Shown here: piece after piece, positions 8,649 to 18,366 of the stretch
How the letters are laid out: every line of letters begins with the position of its first letter
Numbering within the stretch: the stretch's first letter is position 1
DNA from: Algoriphagus sp. TR-M9
GTDB lineage: Bacteria > Bacteroidota > Bacteroidia > Cytophagales > Cyclobacteriaceae
Length of the DNA: 64,000 bases
Direction of reading: 5' to 3'
Assembly: GCF_027594545.1 (NCBI RefSeq)
Contig: NZ_CP115160.1
Location: 1,125,001 to 1,189,000, forward strand
Position numbers and translations under genes: made by a program
Notes under the pieces: generated by a model
Databases searched by the model: none
Told to the model about the DNA's origin: nothing
Seen by the model: only the letters and a program-made list of their open reading frames with translations

Positions 8649-11384
8649 TTACCTGTCAAAAAACGACCTTCTTCTAGATACCTTCAGGTCTTGCAGGATG
8701 GTGGATTTTACCCGGATGTCAATATTGTAGGAAGTAAATCTTCCAAATGGAATCCAGTTGACATTCATCTGCCAGCAGTGCAGATCTCTGGCGATACCGA
8801 CCATGGTCTGTGTGATTTCTTTGGCTTGGGCATCAAAGCCTGTGTTAAAGTTGATTTTCCACTTTTCGGAAAGCGAGAAATCCCCGTTTACACTGACGGT
8901 TTGGGTGATGTTTCTTCTTCCTGAAACCGCCTTGTTATAAGAGAGCACATATCCAAATGATAAATTCCAGGGGATATCCCAATCTATGTATTGGCTGGGG
9001 TCAGTCGCGATTCTATTGATTTCACTTTCCACAAAGTCATTCATCACTCCGCCTTGTTGGATGAACTGATTGGTCAACTCATCACGTACTTCTCCCTGGT
9101 TTTGGGCATTGGATGGATTGATGGAGGCATTCATATTCAGCGTGGCACTGCGAATGGTTCCTATGCCCTGGCCATTGTTCCAGGCGAAATCATTGATGGA
9201 GCGGAAAGATTCTGTGCCATTTGATCCCATATATGCTTGTGTGGCATAAGGATCCAGTGTTGTAGCCATATTCACAGATAGTCTTCTTTCAAAAAAACTG
9301 GTTCGGGCACTGATCCTGAATGGAGCTAAGTTGAAGGAATCTGCAGCGAAATTATAACTGGTCGATAGATCTATATTCTCTAAAATGGGGATTTTCTTGG
9401 TGGCTGTCTGATCCGTAGAATCTTTTTTGTCCAGCACTTTGGCCTCTAGTACACTGCGGATATTGATGCTGAGGGCCTTGGATAGTCCACTTGGAGCACC
9501 TGAGTACGAAAATCCCTGATGTCTGGAAAAGAGCGCGGTGTTGCCTTCTGCATCTGTCTGAACCTCCTGATAGTATCCTAAAGAAGGATCAGAGAAATCA
9601 GGTGTGTAGCTAAACCCAAATGTAGGCTGGATGTGCTGACGAATGGTTTTAACATTTCCTTTTTTGAAATTGAAGAATCCGTAGATATTGGTCGCCAGGC
9701 TGAAGGAGGTGTTGTAGTAAGTAACTCTGTTGAACCCATCTTCTAGGATCTTGTCCACACGCTCCTCAGAAGGATTGTAGTAATAGTTGATTTTTTTGAG
9801 GTACCAAAGTTCCGTCAGGCTTCCTGAAGCTGTACCCGTGAAGTAATTGAACAAGGTGAAGTTGGAACTGATAGGGATTCTGTTTCTCGCTCCGTTGTTT
9901 GCATTGTCCAGCAGGTAGCCAAAATTGGAAGGAGTGAAAGGCACCAGCTCGGGCTCATCTAGGTCTTCCACCAAATCTGGATCCACACCAAAAGAAGGAT
10001 CCACCTTATTGGTAATGGTATTCTGCATGTCAAAATTATAGGAGAAATTAAGCGTTTTCAGCGGTTCGAACTTCACGTTTTCAAATGGGCGCTGCCGGTT
10101 CATGCCTATGGACATGGTGGGCAAACTGAGTTGCACCTCACCAGTCTGCACACTTTGCGAATGTCTCATGGCAGCAGAAAATGTAAAAGGAGTACCTGTG
10201 AAGGTTTTGGTATAATTCACATTGGAGCTCAGGTCAGCCGTGGTATTGTTATAGTAATTATTAGGGTTGATGATATTGTTAAAGTAACTGGTAGAGCCAG
10301 CATTTACTGAGGCGGAAAAACGGCTATTTCCTCGGGATTCCGGCGTGTGTGACCAAGCTATTCTGAAGGTATTATAATCTACCGGGTTTTCCTCCGTCTC
10401 CGGTGACCTGAACTTTTGGAAATCAATATTCATGGATCCGGCAAATCTATACCGCTTTCTATAGGCTGTCTGGTTTTTTACTCCCCAGCCACCGAGTGAG
10501 TAAATATCTCCCGTGATTCTGGTATGGATGTAGTCATTGATGGCAAAGTAATACCCAAAATCCCGTAGGTACAGTCCTCTAGCCTGTTCCTGTCCATAAG
10601 AAGGGAAAATTATTCCCGAAGCTTTTTCTTCAGGTGTATTTGGGATTATGCCAAAAGGCAAACCCAGAGGAGTAGGGATGCCATTAAAATAAAGATTAAA
10701 AGGCCCGGAGACTACCTGTCCGCCTTCTATGGATTTGATTTTATTGGAAGAAATGTGCCAATGGGGAGTGGTGAGTTTACAGGTAGTGTAATACCCATGA
10801 TCCAGATAAATGGACCCATCATCTGTTTTTTTGATTGTTTCTCCCCTCAATATCCCATCTTGTTGCTCGGTGACCACATCTTTGATGATGGCCTTTTGGG
10901 ATTTAAAGTTGTACCGCATTTCCTTGCGGATTTCATATACTGAAGGACCATCTTTGAAAAATGGATTTCCGGTGATATTTCCTAAACTGTCCGTCACTCC
11001 AGAAGCATATAATTCCGAATTTGCCCAGTCTATCACGATGAGATCTGCCTCTAGTCGCATTTCCCCATATTCAAACCATGCCTGATTATGCAGGTATAAT
11101 TTGTTGTTCGGAAAATCAGCCACTATACTATCTTCCGCATAATAAGTGATATCTGTGGTGATATCATTTGCGGGCATAATTTTTGTCGAATCAGACAGCG
11201 AAAGCGAATCAGCGGGAATAGGGATGGTGTCAAGAGCCGTCAGTTCTGGATCCGGTGATAGTAGCGTGTCAGGAACTACAATAGGCTTTTCTTGAGGAGG
11301 ACCTGTAGTACGCTGCGCAGAAGTACTTAGCGGTACGGTCGATAGCACAAAAAAGCAAAATAAAAAGAGCCTGAATCCCTGCAC
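8649..11384 (-). CDS. lptD: LPS-assembly outer-membrane protein LptD (Bacteroidota type)
   Basis: The product has 911 residues, with a GTG start at 11384 followed by a signal peptide (cleavage near TSA-QR). Residues about 80-250 are an OstA/LptA-like beta-jellyroll with repeated short strands (VADFPNNKLYLHNQAWFEYG, LIVIDWANSELYASG). The rest is a long beta-barrel rich in Y, N, F and S ending in a beta signal-like strand. LptD inserts lipopolysaccharide into the outer leaflet together with LptE, whose gene is at about 29.5 kb. It is unlinked to lptE here, and the amidase gene is divergent. Confidence 0.88.
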   Translation of the reverse strand: MQGFRLFLFCFFVLSTVPLSTSAQRTTGPPQEKPIVVPDTLLSPDPELTALDTIPIPADSLSLSDSTKIMPANDITTDITYYAEDSIVADFPNNKLYLHNQAWFEYGEMRLEADLIVIDWANSELYASGVTDSLGNITGNPFFKDGPSVYEIRKEMRYNFKSQKAIIKDVVTEQQDGILRGETIKKTDDGSIYLDHGYYTTCKLTTPHWHISSNKIKSIEGGQVVSGPFNLYFNGIPTPLGLPFGIIPNTPEEKASGIIFPSYGQEQARGLYLRDFGYYFAINDYIHTRITGDIYSLGGWGVKNQTAYRKRYRFAGSMNIDFQKFRSPETEENPVDYNTFRIAWSHTPESRGNSRFSASVNAGSTSYFNNIINPNNYYNNTTADLSSNVNYTKTFTGTPFTFSAAMRHSQSVQTGEVQLSLPTMSIGMNRQRPFENVKFEPLKTLNFSYNFDMQNTITNKVDPSFGVDPDLVEDLDEPELVPFTPSNFGYLLDNANNGARNRIPISSNFTLFNYFTGTASGSLTELWYLKKINYYYNPSEERVDKILEDGFNRVTYYNTSFSLATNIYGFFNFKKGNVKTIRQHIQPTFGFSYTPDFSDPSLGYYQEVQTDAEGNTALFSRHQGFSYSGAPSGLSKALSINIRSVLEAKVLDKKDSTDQTATKKIPILENIDLSTSYNFAADSFNLAPFRISARTSFFERRLSVNMATTLDPYATQAYMGSNGTESFRSINDFAWNNGQGIGTIRSATLNMNASINPSNAQNQGEVRDELTNQFIQQGGVMNDFVESEINRIATDPSQYIDWDIPWNLSFGYVLSYNKAVSGRRNITQTVSVNGDFSLSEKWKINFNTGFDAQAKEITQTMVGIARDLHCWQMNVNWIPFGRFTSYNIDIRVKSTILQDLKVSRRRSFFDR

Positions 11385-11445
11385 TGTTGCTTACGCTTTA
11401 TTTAATTTGAGTGAAATTTCGTGTAAAGTTAATTTTATTGCCCTC

Positions 11446-12246
11446 ATGGAACGGTCCAAAAACAAAAAAATTCTTCTTAGTCTGATTTTATGCATTCCCT
11501 TTGTATTTGGAGGATTCATCAACAACGAAACTATGATGCCTAAGTTTCGGATGAAAAAAATAGTTCTTGATGCAGGTCACGGTGGGAGGGATCCGGGAAA
11601 TATAGGGTCCAGGTCAAAAGAAAAAGACATCAATCTTGCGGTGACTCTATTGGTAGGTAAATACATCAAGGAAAATCTACCCGATGTAGAAGTGATTTAT
11701 ACGCGGGATGATGATAGTTTTCCCACGCTGAAAGAGCGACCGATGATAGCAAATAATAACAAAGCTGATCTCTTTGTTTCCATACATTCCAATTCAGCTG
11801 CCAATCGATCTGCTTATGGTACGGAAACTTTTGTCATGGGAACCAAGCACTTTGAGGCCAACTTTGATATCGTAAAGCGGGAAAACTCCGTGATCCTGTT
11901 GGAAGATAACTACAAGGAAAACTATGAAGGTTTTGATCCTAAGTCTCCGGAATCTTACATGATGTTCAACCTGATGTCAAAAGTCCATTTTGAAAATTCA
12001 GTGACCTTGGCAGACCATATAGAGACTCAGTTTAAAGATAGAGTAGGTCGTAAAAGTAGAGGTGTAAAACAAGGGCCTTTCTACGTACTCTGGACACCAT
12101 CAATGCCTTCAGTTTTGGTAGAGCTTGGGTTTCTGTCCAATTCCAACGAGGAAAAATTCCTGATGAGCCAGCAAGGTAAGGAATACATGGCCTCGGCGAT
12201 TTTCAGATCCATCAGAGATTATAAGGAAAGCATAGAAGCTCGATAG
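11446..12246 (+). CDS. N-acetylmuramoyl-L-alanine amidase (Amidase_3)
   Basis: This enzyme cleaves the amide between muramic acid and the stem peptide in the periplasm. I chose the ATG at 11446; the longer frame begins with an unlikely TTG at 11407. From that ATG a hydrophobic segment (about residues 7-22) is followed by the zinc-amidase core: LDAGHGGRDPG (first zinc His), a Glu in KEKDINLAV (second ligand), and FVSIHSNS (third). The catalytic Glu lies in SVLVELGFLSN. No LysM or SPOR domain is present. A strong terminator follows directly. Confidence 0.9.
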   Translation: MERSKNKKILLSLILCIPFVFGGFINNETMMPKFRMKKIVLDAGHGGRDPGNIGSRSKEKDINLAVTLLVGKYIKENLPDVEVIYTRDDDSFPTLKERPMIANNNKADLFVSIHSNSAANRSAYGTETFVMGTKHFEANFDIVKRENSVILLEDNYKENYEGFDPKSPESYMMFNLMSKVHFENSVTLADHIETQFKDRVGRKSRGVKQGPFYVLWTPSMPSVLVELGFLSNSNEEKFLMSQQGKEYMASAIFRSIRDYKESIEAR

Positions 12247-12272
12247 TTTTGCACTTTAATAGGACATACTTT

Positions 12273-12304
12273 AGCCCTTTTTCATTTTTGGAAAAGGGCT
12301 TTTG
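12273..12304 (+). terminator. Terminator after the amidase gene
   Basis: AGCCCTTTT pairs with AAAAGGGCT across a 10-nt loop and is followed by a short T run (TTTG). It lies 27 bp after the amidase stop codon. Confidence 0.75.
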
Positions 12305-12370
12305 TTTATCTTGTCTCTTGAACATTCCGCTTTATCCAAGCGTTTTTTATTTATAAACCCAAACATATAC

Positions 12371-13999
12371 ATGAGTACAAAGACCAATGATCAGAGTTCC
12401 TCCATGGCGGCAATGCTTCAGCAATTGGAGGAGAAATACAAGCAAGTAAAGCTGGGAGGCGGTGCCAAAAGAATCGAGAAAGAGCATGCCAAGGGTAAAT
12501 TAACTGCAAGAGAGCGAATCGACTACCTGGTGGATTCGGATACTGAGTTTCTTGAGGTGGGAGCCTTTGTAGCTGATGGAATGTATAAAGAAGAGGGCGG
12601 CTGCCCTTCAGGTGGAGTGGTCACCGGAATTGGTTTTGTGAGCGGAAGGATGTGTATGATCGTTGCCAATGACGCTACCGTGAAAGCGGGGGCTTGGTTT
12701 CCCATGACTGCCAAAAAAAACCTGAGGGCTCAGGAGATAGCCATGGAAAACAGGCTGCCTGTGATTTACCTGGTAGACAGTGCGGGTGTTTTTCTACCTA
12801 TGCAAAATGAGATTTTTCCGGATAAAGAACATTTTGGACGTCAGTTTCGCAACAATGCGAAAATGTCTGCCATGGGAATCGTACAGGTGGCAGCCATCAT
12901 GGGAAGCTGCGTAGCTGGTGGAGCTTATCTTCCGATCATGTCTGATGAGGCAATGATCGTAGATAAGACCGGTTCTATATTTTTGGCGGGCTCTTACCTA
13001 GTAAAATCAGCTATAGGTGAGCGCATTGATAATGAAACTTTGGGAGGAGCTACCACGCATTGCGAGATTTCAGGAGTGACTGATAATAAATATGAGACTG
13101 ACCAGGAATGTCTGGATGCCATTCGAACTATTTTTGACAAAATAGGTCATGACGCAACAGCAGGATTTGACAGGAAGGAGCCTAAGAATCCTTCCATTTC
13201 TTCTGAAGAATTTCTAAAGCTGATTCCTACGGATAGAGTAAAGCCTTACGAAATGCTAGACTTGGTCAAAGCCATGGTGGATGAGAGTGAGTTTGAAGAG
13301 TATAAAAAGGATTATGGGAAAACCTTGATCTGCGGCACAGCCAGAATAGAGGGCTGGGCAGTAGGGATAGTAGCTAATCAGCGGAAGATTGTCAAAACTG
13401 CCAAAGGTGAAATGCAAATGGGAGGAGTGATTTATTCTGACTCTGCCGACAAAGCTGCCCGTTTTATTATGAATTGCAACCAGCGTAAAATCCCACTCGT
13501 GTTTCTGCAGGATGTAAGCGGATTTATGGTAGGCAGCAAGGCGGAACACGGAGGAATCATCAAAGACGGAGCTAAAATGGTCAATGCTATGGCTAATTCA
13601 GTAGTTCCTAAATTCACGTTCCTATTGGGGAATTCATACGGTGCTGGTAACTATGCGATGTGTGGTAAAGCCTATGATCCTCGCCTGATCTACTCTTGGC
13701 CTACAGCCCAGATGGCGGTTATGTCTGGATCTGCCGCAGCCAATACCCTACTGCAGATCAAAGTATCTGCGCTGAAAAAACAAGGCAAGGAAATATCAGA
13801 GGAAGATGAAAAGCAGCTACTGGATGAAATCAGCAAAAAATACCAGGAAGAATTGAGTCCCTACTATGCGGCTTCCAGACTTTGGGTGGATGGAGTAATC
13901 GACCCCCGTGAAACCCGAAAAGTGATCAGCATGGGAATAGAGGCGGCGAACCATGCCCCCATTGCGGAAAGATTTAATGTGGGAGTCATCCAGACTTGA
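12371..13999 (+). CDS. Acyl-CoA carboxylase, carboxyltransferase (beta) subunit
   Basis: The enzyme moves the carboxyl group from carboxybiotin to an acyl-CoA. The ATG at 12371 gives 542 residues and the typical start (LEEKYKQ...GGGAKRIEKEHAKGKLTARERIDYLVD). The longer frame upstream includes non-homologous sequence. Both crotonase-like halves are present, with oxyanion-hole glycines in GSCVAGGAYLP and GNSYGAGNYAMCG. The overall pattern fits methylcrotonyl-CoA or propionyl-CoA carboxylase beta subunits, and the substrate cannot be fixed. No biotin carboxylase gene is adjacent, so the alpha subunit is encoded elsewhere. Confidence 0.88.
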   Translation: MSTKTNDQSSSMAAMLQQLEEKYKQVKLGGGAKRIEKEHAKGKLTARERIDYLVDSDTEFLEVGAFVADGMYKEEGGCPSGGVVTGIGFVSGRMCMIVANDATVKAGAWFPMTAKKNLRAQEIAMENRLPVIYLVDSAGVFLPMQNEIFPDKEHFGRQFRNNAKMSAMGIVQVAAIMGSCVAGGAYLPIMSDEAMIVDKTGSIFLAGSYLVKSAIGERIDNETLGGATTHCEISGVTDNKYETDQECLDAIRTIFDKIGHDATAGFDRKEPKNPSISSEEFLKLIPTDRVKPYEMLDLVKAMVDESEFEEYKKDYGKTLICGTARIEGWAVGIVANQRKIVKTAKGEMQMGGVIYSDSADKAARFIMNCNQRKIPLVFLQDVSGFMVGSKAEHGGIIKDGAKMVNAMANSVVPKFTFLLGNSYGAGNYAMCGKAYDPRLIYSWPTAQMAVMSGSAAANTLLQIKVSALKKQGKEISEEDEKQLLDEISKKYQEELSPYYAASRLWVDGVIDPRETRKVISMGIEAANHAPIAERFNVGVIQT

Positions 14000-14054
14000 C
14001 CAGTTTTTTGTAACTTAAATAGCCTTAATTACCTAGATTTCTAGCAAGCTGACC

Positions 14055-14900
14055 ATGAGTACTTTGACACCGGGAGAATTGAATGCATTAGTTTCGCTAC
14101 TTGATGATACAGATCAGGAAGTGCGGACACATGTGAGAGACCGGATTATTTCTTTGGGAAATCAGATCATTCCGTTTTTGGAAGAGAAATGGGAAAACAG
14201 CTTCAACCCCGAAATACAGAAAGAAATAGAAGAACTGGTGCACGACCTGCAGTTTTCCTTGCTGAAGGACAGGCTCAAAGACTGGAGAGATACTGAAGAT
14301 CAGGATCTACTTACCGGCCTGTGGATCATCAATACCTATCAGTATCCCGACTTGGAATTTGAAGAGTTGAATTCTGAGATGCACCAGATTTATTTTGAGG
14401 TCTGGACTGCTTTTCAGAATGATTACTCTCCCTATGAGCAGGTGAAAACCATCAATAACGTGCTTTTTAACACGCTGCGCTTTTCGGCAAATACCAAGAA
14501 TTTCCACTCTCCTGCAAACAGCATGCTTTCCACTGTACTGAATACCAAGCGGGGAAATCCATTATCCTTGTGCGCGATTTACATGTTGGTGGCTAAGAAA
14601 TTAGGTTTGCCCATCTACGGAGTGAACCTCCCAAATTTATTTGTGCTTACCTATAAATCTGCTGATGTCACCTTTTATATCAATGCGTTCAATAAAGGCT
14701 TAATCTTCAGTAGAACGGATATTTTTAATTACCTCGAGCACCTAAAAATAGAGCCTAGGGAAATGTTTTTTGAGCCCTGTACTTCCAAGCAGATTTTGCT
14801 GAGAATGCTCAGAAACCTGGAAAATTCATTTGAGAAGCTCGGAGAAGCAGATAAAGTACTTGAGCTGAAGGAACTAATAGCCCTACTGAACGATCAATAG
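14055..14900 (+). CDS. SirB1/transglutaminase-like protein
   Basis: The product has 281 residues. The N-terminal ~75 residues look like a HEAT-type repeat (LNALVSLLDDTDQEVRTHVRDRIISLG). The centre has the SirB1/transglutaminase-like pattern, including VLNTKRGNPLSLCAIYMLVA with a cysteine at the position of the papain-like nucleophile, then KKLGLPIYGVNLPNLFVL. The C-terminus is helical and TPR-like (LLRMLRNLENSFEKLGEADK). Such proteins are common in Proteobacteria and Bacteroidota, with no proven reaction. It is convergent with the thioredoxin-like gene and overlaps its end by 7 bp. Confidence 0.75.
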   Translation: MSTLTPGELNALVSLLDDTDQEVRTHVRDRIISLGNQIIPFLEEKWENSFNPEIQKEIEELVHDLQFSLLKDRLKDWRDTEDQDLLTGLWIINTYQYPDLEFEELNSEMHQIYFEVWTAFQNDYSPYEQVKTINNVLFNTLRFSANTKNFHSPANSMLSTVLNTKRGNPLSLCAIYMLVAKKLGLPIYGVNLPNLFVLTYKSADVTFYINAFNKGLIFSRTDIFNYLEHLKIEPREMFFEPCTSKQILLRMLRNLENSFEKLGEADKVLELKELIALLNDQ

Positions 14901-15472
14901 ATTCTTACATTGCAGCCCACAGCCCTTGCCTGGGATGGAGTAGGAGACTGGCCTAGCAGTATGGCGTCCATGGCCTTGTCCAGGTATTTTGCAGACACCG
15001 CACTTTCTGCTTGGGGATTGTTGTCGATTGCTCCTTTGTAACTCACCACGTGGCCTTCCGAGCCATTGGTTACCACTACCGCCTCGGGGATTTTGGTAAT
15101 ATCGAAATGCCTGATCAGCTCCTGTTTGTGATCCATGAGGTAAGTCATATTCACTCCGGATTGGTCTATGTACTGGCGTAGAGAATTCTCGTCTTCTTCC
15201 TGTCCTCTGATTTCAGGATTTACCATGATGAACGTAAAGCCCTGGTTTTGATATTTATTACGTAGCGCTATTAGTCTGGACTCGTACATTTTGGCAAAGG
15301 GACAGGCCAGGGAATGAAAAATGAGAACCAATCCATTTTCTGTGACTTCTTCACCTACATTAACTGTTTTTCCGGTCACCGCATCTACCAGGTTTATATC
15401 ATTTAGCCCTTGGCCAAAGGAATGAAAGCTGAACAGGAGGATTAATACTACTGTGGATAAGAGGTTTTTCAT
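14894..15472 (-). CDS. Exported thioredoxin-fold (AhpC/TSA-like) protein
   Basis: The product has 192 residues with a signal peptide (LLSTVVLILLFSFHSFGQ). The thioredoxin fold is evident: NVGEEVTENGLVLIFHSLACPFAKMYESRL, then FTFIMVNPEI, YLMDHKQELIRHFDITKIPEAVVV and a final strand region. The active-site region is S-L-A-C-P-F, so one cysteine replaces the usual CxxC pair. This resembles peroxiredoxin-like or redoxin-family proteins rather than a disulfide reductase. It sits 1 bp downstream of the phosphopantetheinyl transferase gene and is likely co-transcribed. Confidence 0.75.
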   Translation of the reverse strand: MKNLLSTVVLILLFSFHSFGQGLNDINLVDAVTGKTVNVGEEVTENGLVLIFHSLACPFAKMYESRLIALRNKYQNQGFTFIMVNPEIRGQEEDENSLRQYIDQSGVNMTYLMDHKQELIRHFDITKIPEAVVVTNGSEGHVVSYKGAIDNNPQAESAVSAKYLDKAMDAILLGQSPTPSQARAVGCNVRIY

Positions 15473-15473
15473 T

Positions 15474-16145
15474 TTACCAAATGGTATAGGTTAGTACTAC
15501 GTTTTCAAAGATTCTGGCTTTCACAAAGTAATGGTGGTCGGCATAATCGGTACCACGGATCTTTGCTTTGATGAGGGTCGCATTTTGATCAAAGGGTTCT
15601 AAGAGGATATTGTCCCGAAAGGAAACTCCCCGTTTGCCCTGGCATTTGAAAATAGATTCTTTAGCAGACCAGGCAAGTGTATAGTGCAGCGGGTCTTTTG
15701 CTAAGAAATCCAATTCGGAGGAATCCAGAAACCGGGTGCCTATTTTCAGGATTTTTTCCCGGACCAGATCCATATCTATGCCTACCGGCAGATCTCTATG
15801 GTAGATGGCAGCAGCATAGCCCATAGTATGGGTGAGCGAAATATTTCCCTGACCGTTCATGGATTGGGATTTGCCATGTTTGTCCTTGAAAAATCCCGGG
15901 TAAGGTACCTGGAGTTCGTTCAGGGCATCATATACAGCCATTCTGGCAGTAGCCCACTCTTGTTTTTTCTTCGGATGAGAAATGTTTGCCAGCGAAAGCC
16001 TCTCCCTGAAGCTCAAAAACTTCAGGGCTTCATCATTTTGGGGTTCAATATTCTTTATGGCCAAGGCCGAGGAAGCGTCAATTTTTTCTATTTTTGTCTG
16101 CATAGGCCAGAAGGGCACCGAAAGTCTCTCTCCAATATATGTCAA
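15474..16145 (-). CDS. 4'-phosphopantetheinyl transferase superfamily protein
   Basis: This enzyme transfers phosphopantetheine from CoA to a serine of a carrier protein. The ~220-residue protein has the Sfp-type signatures: GNISLTHTMGYAAAIYH, the metal-binding VGIDMDLVRE, and LAWSAKESIFKCQG. Its start is uncertain. The ATG at 16145 overlaps the divergent WD40 start by 7 bp, whereas the ATG at 16103 (MQTKIEKIDASS) leaves a normal gap and looks better. The carrier-protein target is not in the window. It heads a two-gene unit with the thioredoxin-like protein. Confidence 0.85.
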   Translation of the reverse strand: MTYIGERLSVPFWPMQTKIEKIDASSALAIKNIEPQNDEALKFLSFRERLSLANISHPKKKQEWATARMAVYDALNELQVPYPGFFKDKHGKSQSMNGQGNISLTHTMGYAAAIYHRDLPVGIDMDLVREKILKIGTRFLDSSELDFLAKDPLHYTLAWSAKESIFKCQGKRGVSFRDNILLEPFDQNATLIKAKIRGTDYADHHYFVKARIFENVVLTYTIW

Positions 16146-17053
16146 AAATTGAAGTTAATAAATTACAAACACTAACAGGGCATAATGACTGCATCTATGC
16201 GCTGGCAGAGGGTTGTGATCCCAGGTTTTTTTATACAGGCGCTGGAGATGGGATGGTGGTGGAATGGGACCTGGATAATCCCGCCAATGGAAAACTGATC
16301 GCGAGATTGCCCCATTCTGTCTATGCACTGGCAGTGGACCCGGTGAGAAACCTGATTTTTGTAGGGCATAATTTTGAGGGAATACATGTCATCGACCTGA
16401 CTAGCAGCAAGGAGCTTTGGTCTTTGAAAATGACCAATCAGGCGATTTTTGACATTCAGGTTTTCGGAGACGAGGCTTATGTAGGAGCCGGTGATGGAGT
16501 ACTTACTGTTATTAACATTCCCACCAAGAGCATCAAAAAACACATCAAACTGAGTAGTAAAAGCATACGCGTGATGTCTTTGGCTAGAGGTAAAAGGCAG
16601 CTTGCTTTGGGGCTCAGTGATCATTCCATAAAAATCCTGGATCTGAGCCGTGATTTTCACCCCGTCACCAATCTAAACTCGCACCAGAACTCGGTTTTTG
16701 CCTTGGCATATGCTCCGGATGAGAAAACGCTGATCAGTGGATCAAGAGATGCCACGCTGAAGTTTTGGAGTTCTGAAGATTATTCACTGGCTGAAACAGT
16801 GGTGGCGCATATGTATGCCATTAATTATTTATCTTTCAATGAAGAAGGAGCCTACTTTGTGACCTGCTCTATGGATAAATCCATCAAGATCTGGGAAACG
16901 AACACCCGTAAGCTCCTCAAGGTCATCGATAAGGCCAGAAATGCCGGGCACGGTACTTCTGTGAATAAAGTGCTTTGGAGCTCTTATAATGGTAGCGTAA
17001 TATCCATTTCTGATGACCGATCTATTTCTATTTGGAAAATTGAAGCAAATTAA
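16139..17053 (+). CDS. WD40 repeat protein
   Basis: The product has 304 residues and is built almost entirely of WD40 repeats. Recognisable blades include LTGHNDCIYALAEG...GAGDGMVVEWDL, LNSHQNSVFALAYAP...SGSRDATLKFWS and VAHMYAINYLSFN...CSMDKSIKIWE. The last blade is VLWSSYNGSVISISDDRSISIWKI. Seven blades are likely, giving one propeller. There is no signal peptide, so it is a cytoplasmic scaffold. Its stop is 3 bp before the DivIVA gene, so the two are co-transcribed, but a physical link is only suggested by this order. Confidence 0.85.
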   Translation: MSKIEVNKLQTLTGHNDCIYALAEGCDPRFFYTGAGDGMVVEWDLDNPANGKLIARLPHSVYALAVDPVRNLIFVGHNFEGIHVIDLTSSKELWSLKMTNQAIFDIQVFGDEAYVGAGDGVLTVINIPTKSIKKHIKLSSKSIRVMSLARGKRQLALGLSDHSIKILDLSRDFHPVTNLNSHQNSVFALAYAPDEKTLISGSRDATLKFWSSEDYSLAETVVAHMYAINYLSFNEEGAYFVTCSMDKSIKIWETNTRKLLKVIDKARNAGHGTSVNKVLWSSYNGSVISISDDRSISIWKIEAN

Positions 17054-17056
17054 CCC

Positions 17057-18001
17057 ATGAAGATTACACCCGCAGCCATTCGGCAAAAGTCCTTTGAAGT
17101 AGGATTCAGAGGCTATGAGAAAAAAGATGTAACGGCATTTTTGGAAGAAGTCAGTGAAGTAGTGGACCAGCTTCATAAGGAAAATATGGAGCTGAAAACC
17201 AAGCTTCAAAATACCGAAGCCGAAGCCAAAAGGCTGAAAGACGTGGAGGAGTCACTTTTCCGTACCCTGAAAACCGCCGAAGACACCGGAGCCTCTATCA
17301 TCGTGGAGGCCAATGAAGCCGCAGACCTCATCATCAATGAAGCCAATGAAACAGCTGAAAATGCGACCAAGCATGTAGACCAGATGATCGCTGATGCCAA
17401 ATCTACCGCTGAACAGCAAGCTGCGGCGATTATCCGTGCGGCAGAGACCAAGGCCAAGGAGACCATTGTAAACCTTCGGGAAAATATGCAAGGGCTCGTG
17501 AGATCCTATGAAGGCCTGGCGGAGCAGCGGGAAGCTATGGTGAAAAGCCTGCGCAGAATCGCTCAAGATGCATTGAACCAAGTGGACCTATCGGAAGCCC
17601 ATTATTCTAGGATTGATGCCAAAGCACATGCCAGAGCTATAGATGAACTCAGCCGTTCGCAGACTTATACTTTTGACAATTTGGAAAACCTCGGATATGA
17701 AGATAAGCCAGCTCCTACAGCTCCCGCTGCTGAACCGGAAGAAATTGTAGCAAGTACACCTCTTGCAGAAGAGCCTGAATATCGTGATGCAGAAGTAGAA
17801 GAAAACGATATTGACGAGCAAGAGATGAAAGAACTGGAGCTGCAAGAAACCAAAATGCAGCTTGAGGATGAGAATTTAGAAGAAGAGCTAGATGAGCCTG
17901 TTAAAAATAAGGTGCAGGAGCCAGCTCCTAAGCCTGTAGAGCCTAAACCTAAGGAAGAACCAAAAAATCAATCGGGTTCGTTTTTTGACCAGTTTGACTG
18001 A
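17057..18001 (+). CDS. DivIVA-domain coiled-coil protein
   Basis: The product has 314 residues. The first ~60 are a DivIVA/GpsB lipid-binding module (MKITPAAIRQKSFEVGFRGY, then DVTAFLEEVSEVVDQLHKEN), followed by a long coiled coil (about 45-190) rich in A, E and K. The C-terminal ~115 residues are acidic, with P/A/E/K-rich low complexity, and end FFDQFD. DivIVA proteins bind curved membranes and recruit division or polarity factors. Here it lies in a WD40-divIVA-folB-chaN run with no cell-wall genes adjacent. Its stop shares a base with the folB start. Confidence 0.85.
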   Translation: MKITPAAIRQKSFEVGFRGYEKKDVTAFLEEVSEVVDQLHKENMELKTKLQNTEAEAKRLKDVEESLFRTLKTAEDTGASIIVEANEAADLIINEANETAENATKHVDQMIADAKSTAEQQAAAIIRAAETKAKETIVNLRENMQGLVRSYEGLAEQREAMVKSLRRIAQDALNQVDLSEAHYSRIDAKAHARAIDELSRSQTYTFDNLENLGYEDKPAPTAPAAEPEEIVASTPLAEEPEYRDAEVEENDIDEQEMKELELQETKMQLEDENLEEELDEPVKNKVQEPAPKPVEPKPKEEPKNQSGSFFDQFD

Positions 18002-18366
18002 TGGGGAAAGTAACTCTCGAGGGGATAGAATTCCATGCTTACCATGGCGCTTATCCTGAAGAATCCATATTGGGAAACCGGTTTACACTGGATTTGGAAC
18101 TGGAAACGGATTTCCGCCAGGCCATGCTTCATGACGATCTAAGTGCTACGGTGGATTACTCCAAGCTCTATAAAATCATCAAAGCCAGAATGGATGTGAA
18201 GGTGAAACTACTGGAGCATCTGGGCCACATGATCGTGACGGATATACTCGAAGTCTATCCCAATACCACCAAAATTAGGTTGACACTAAAAAAACATCAC
18301 CCGGCACTGGGAGGATTGGTGAATTTCTCCGCGGTGCAAATTCAATACCCTGAAGATTATGCGTAA
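18001..18366 (+). CDS. folB: Dihydroneopterin aldolase
   Basis: The enzyme converts 7,8-dihydroneopterin to 6-hydroxymethyldihydropterin and glycolaldehyde in folate synthesis. The 121-residue product has the family length and signatures (VTLEGIEFHAYHGAYPEE, LSATVDYSKLYKII, LLEHLGHMI, LTLKKHHPALGG). The conserved glutamate is in the HGAYPEE region and the lysine in LKKHHP. The ATG overlaps the DivIVA TGA (ATGA-type coupling), and the stop overlaps the ChaN start by 8 bp, so translation is coupled on both sides. Confidence 0.93.
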   Translation: MGKVTLEGIEFHAYHGAYPEESILGNRFTLDLELETDFRQAMLHDDLSATVDYSKLYKIIKARMDVKVKLLEHLGHMIVTDILEVYPNTTKIRLTLKKHHPALGGLVNFSAVQIQYPEDYA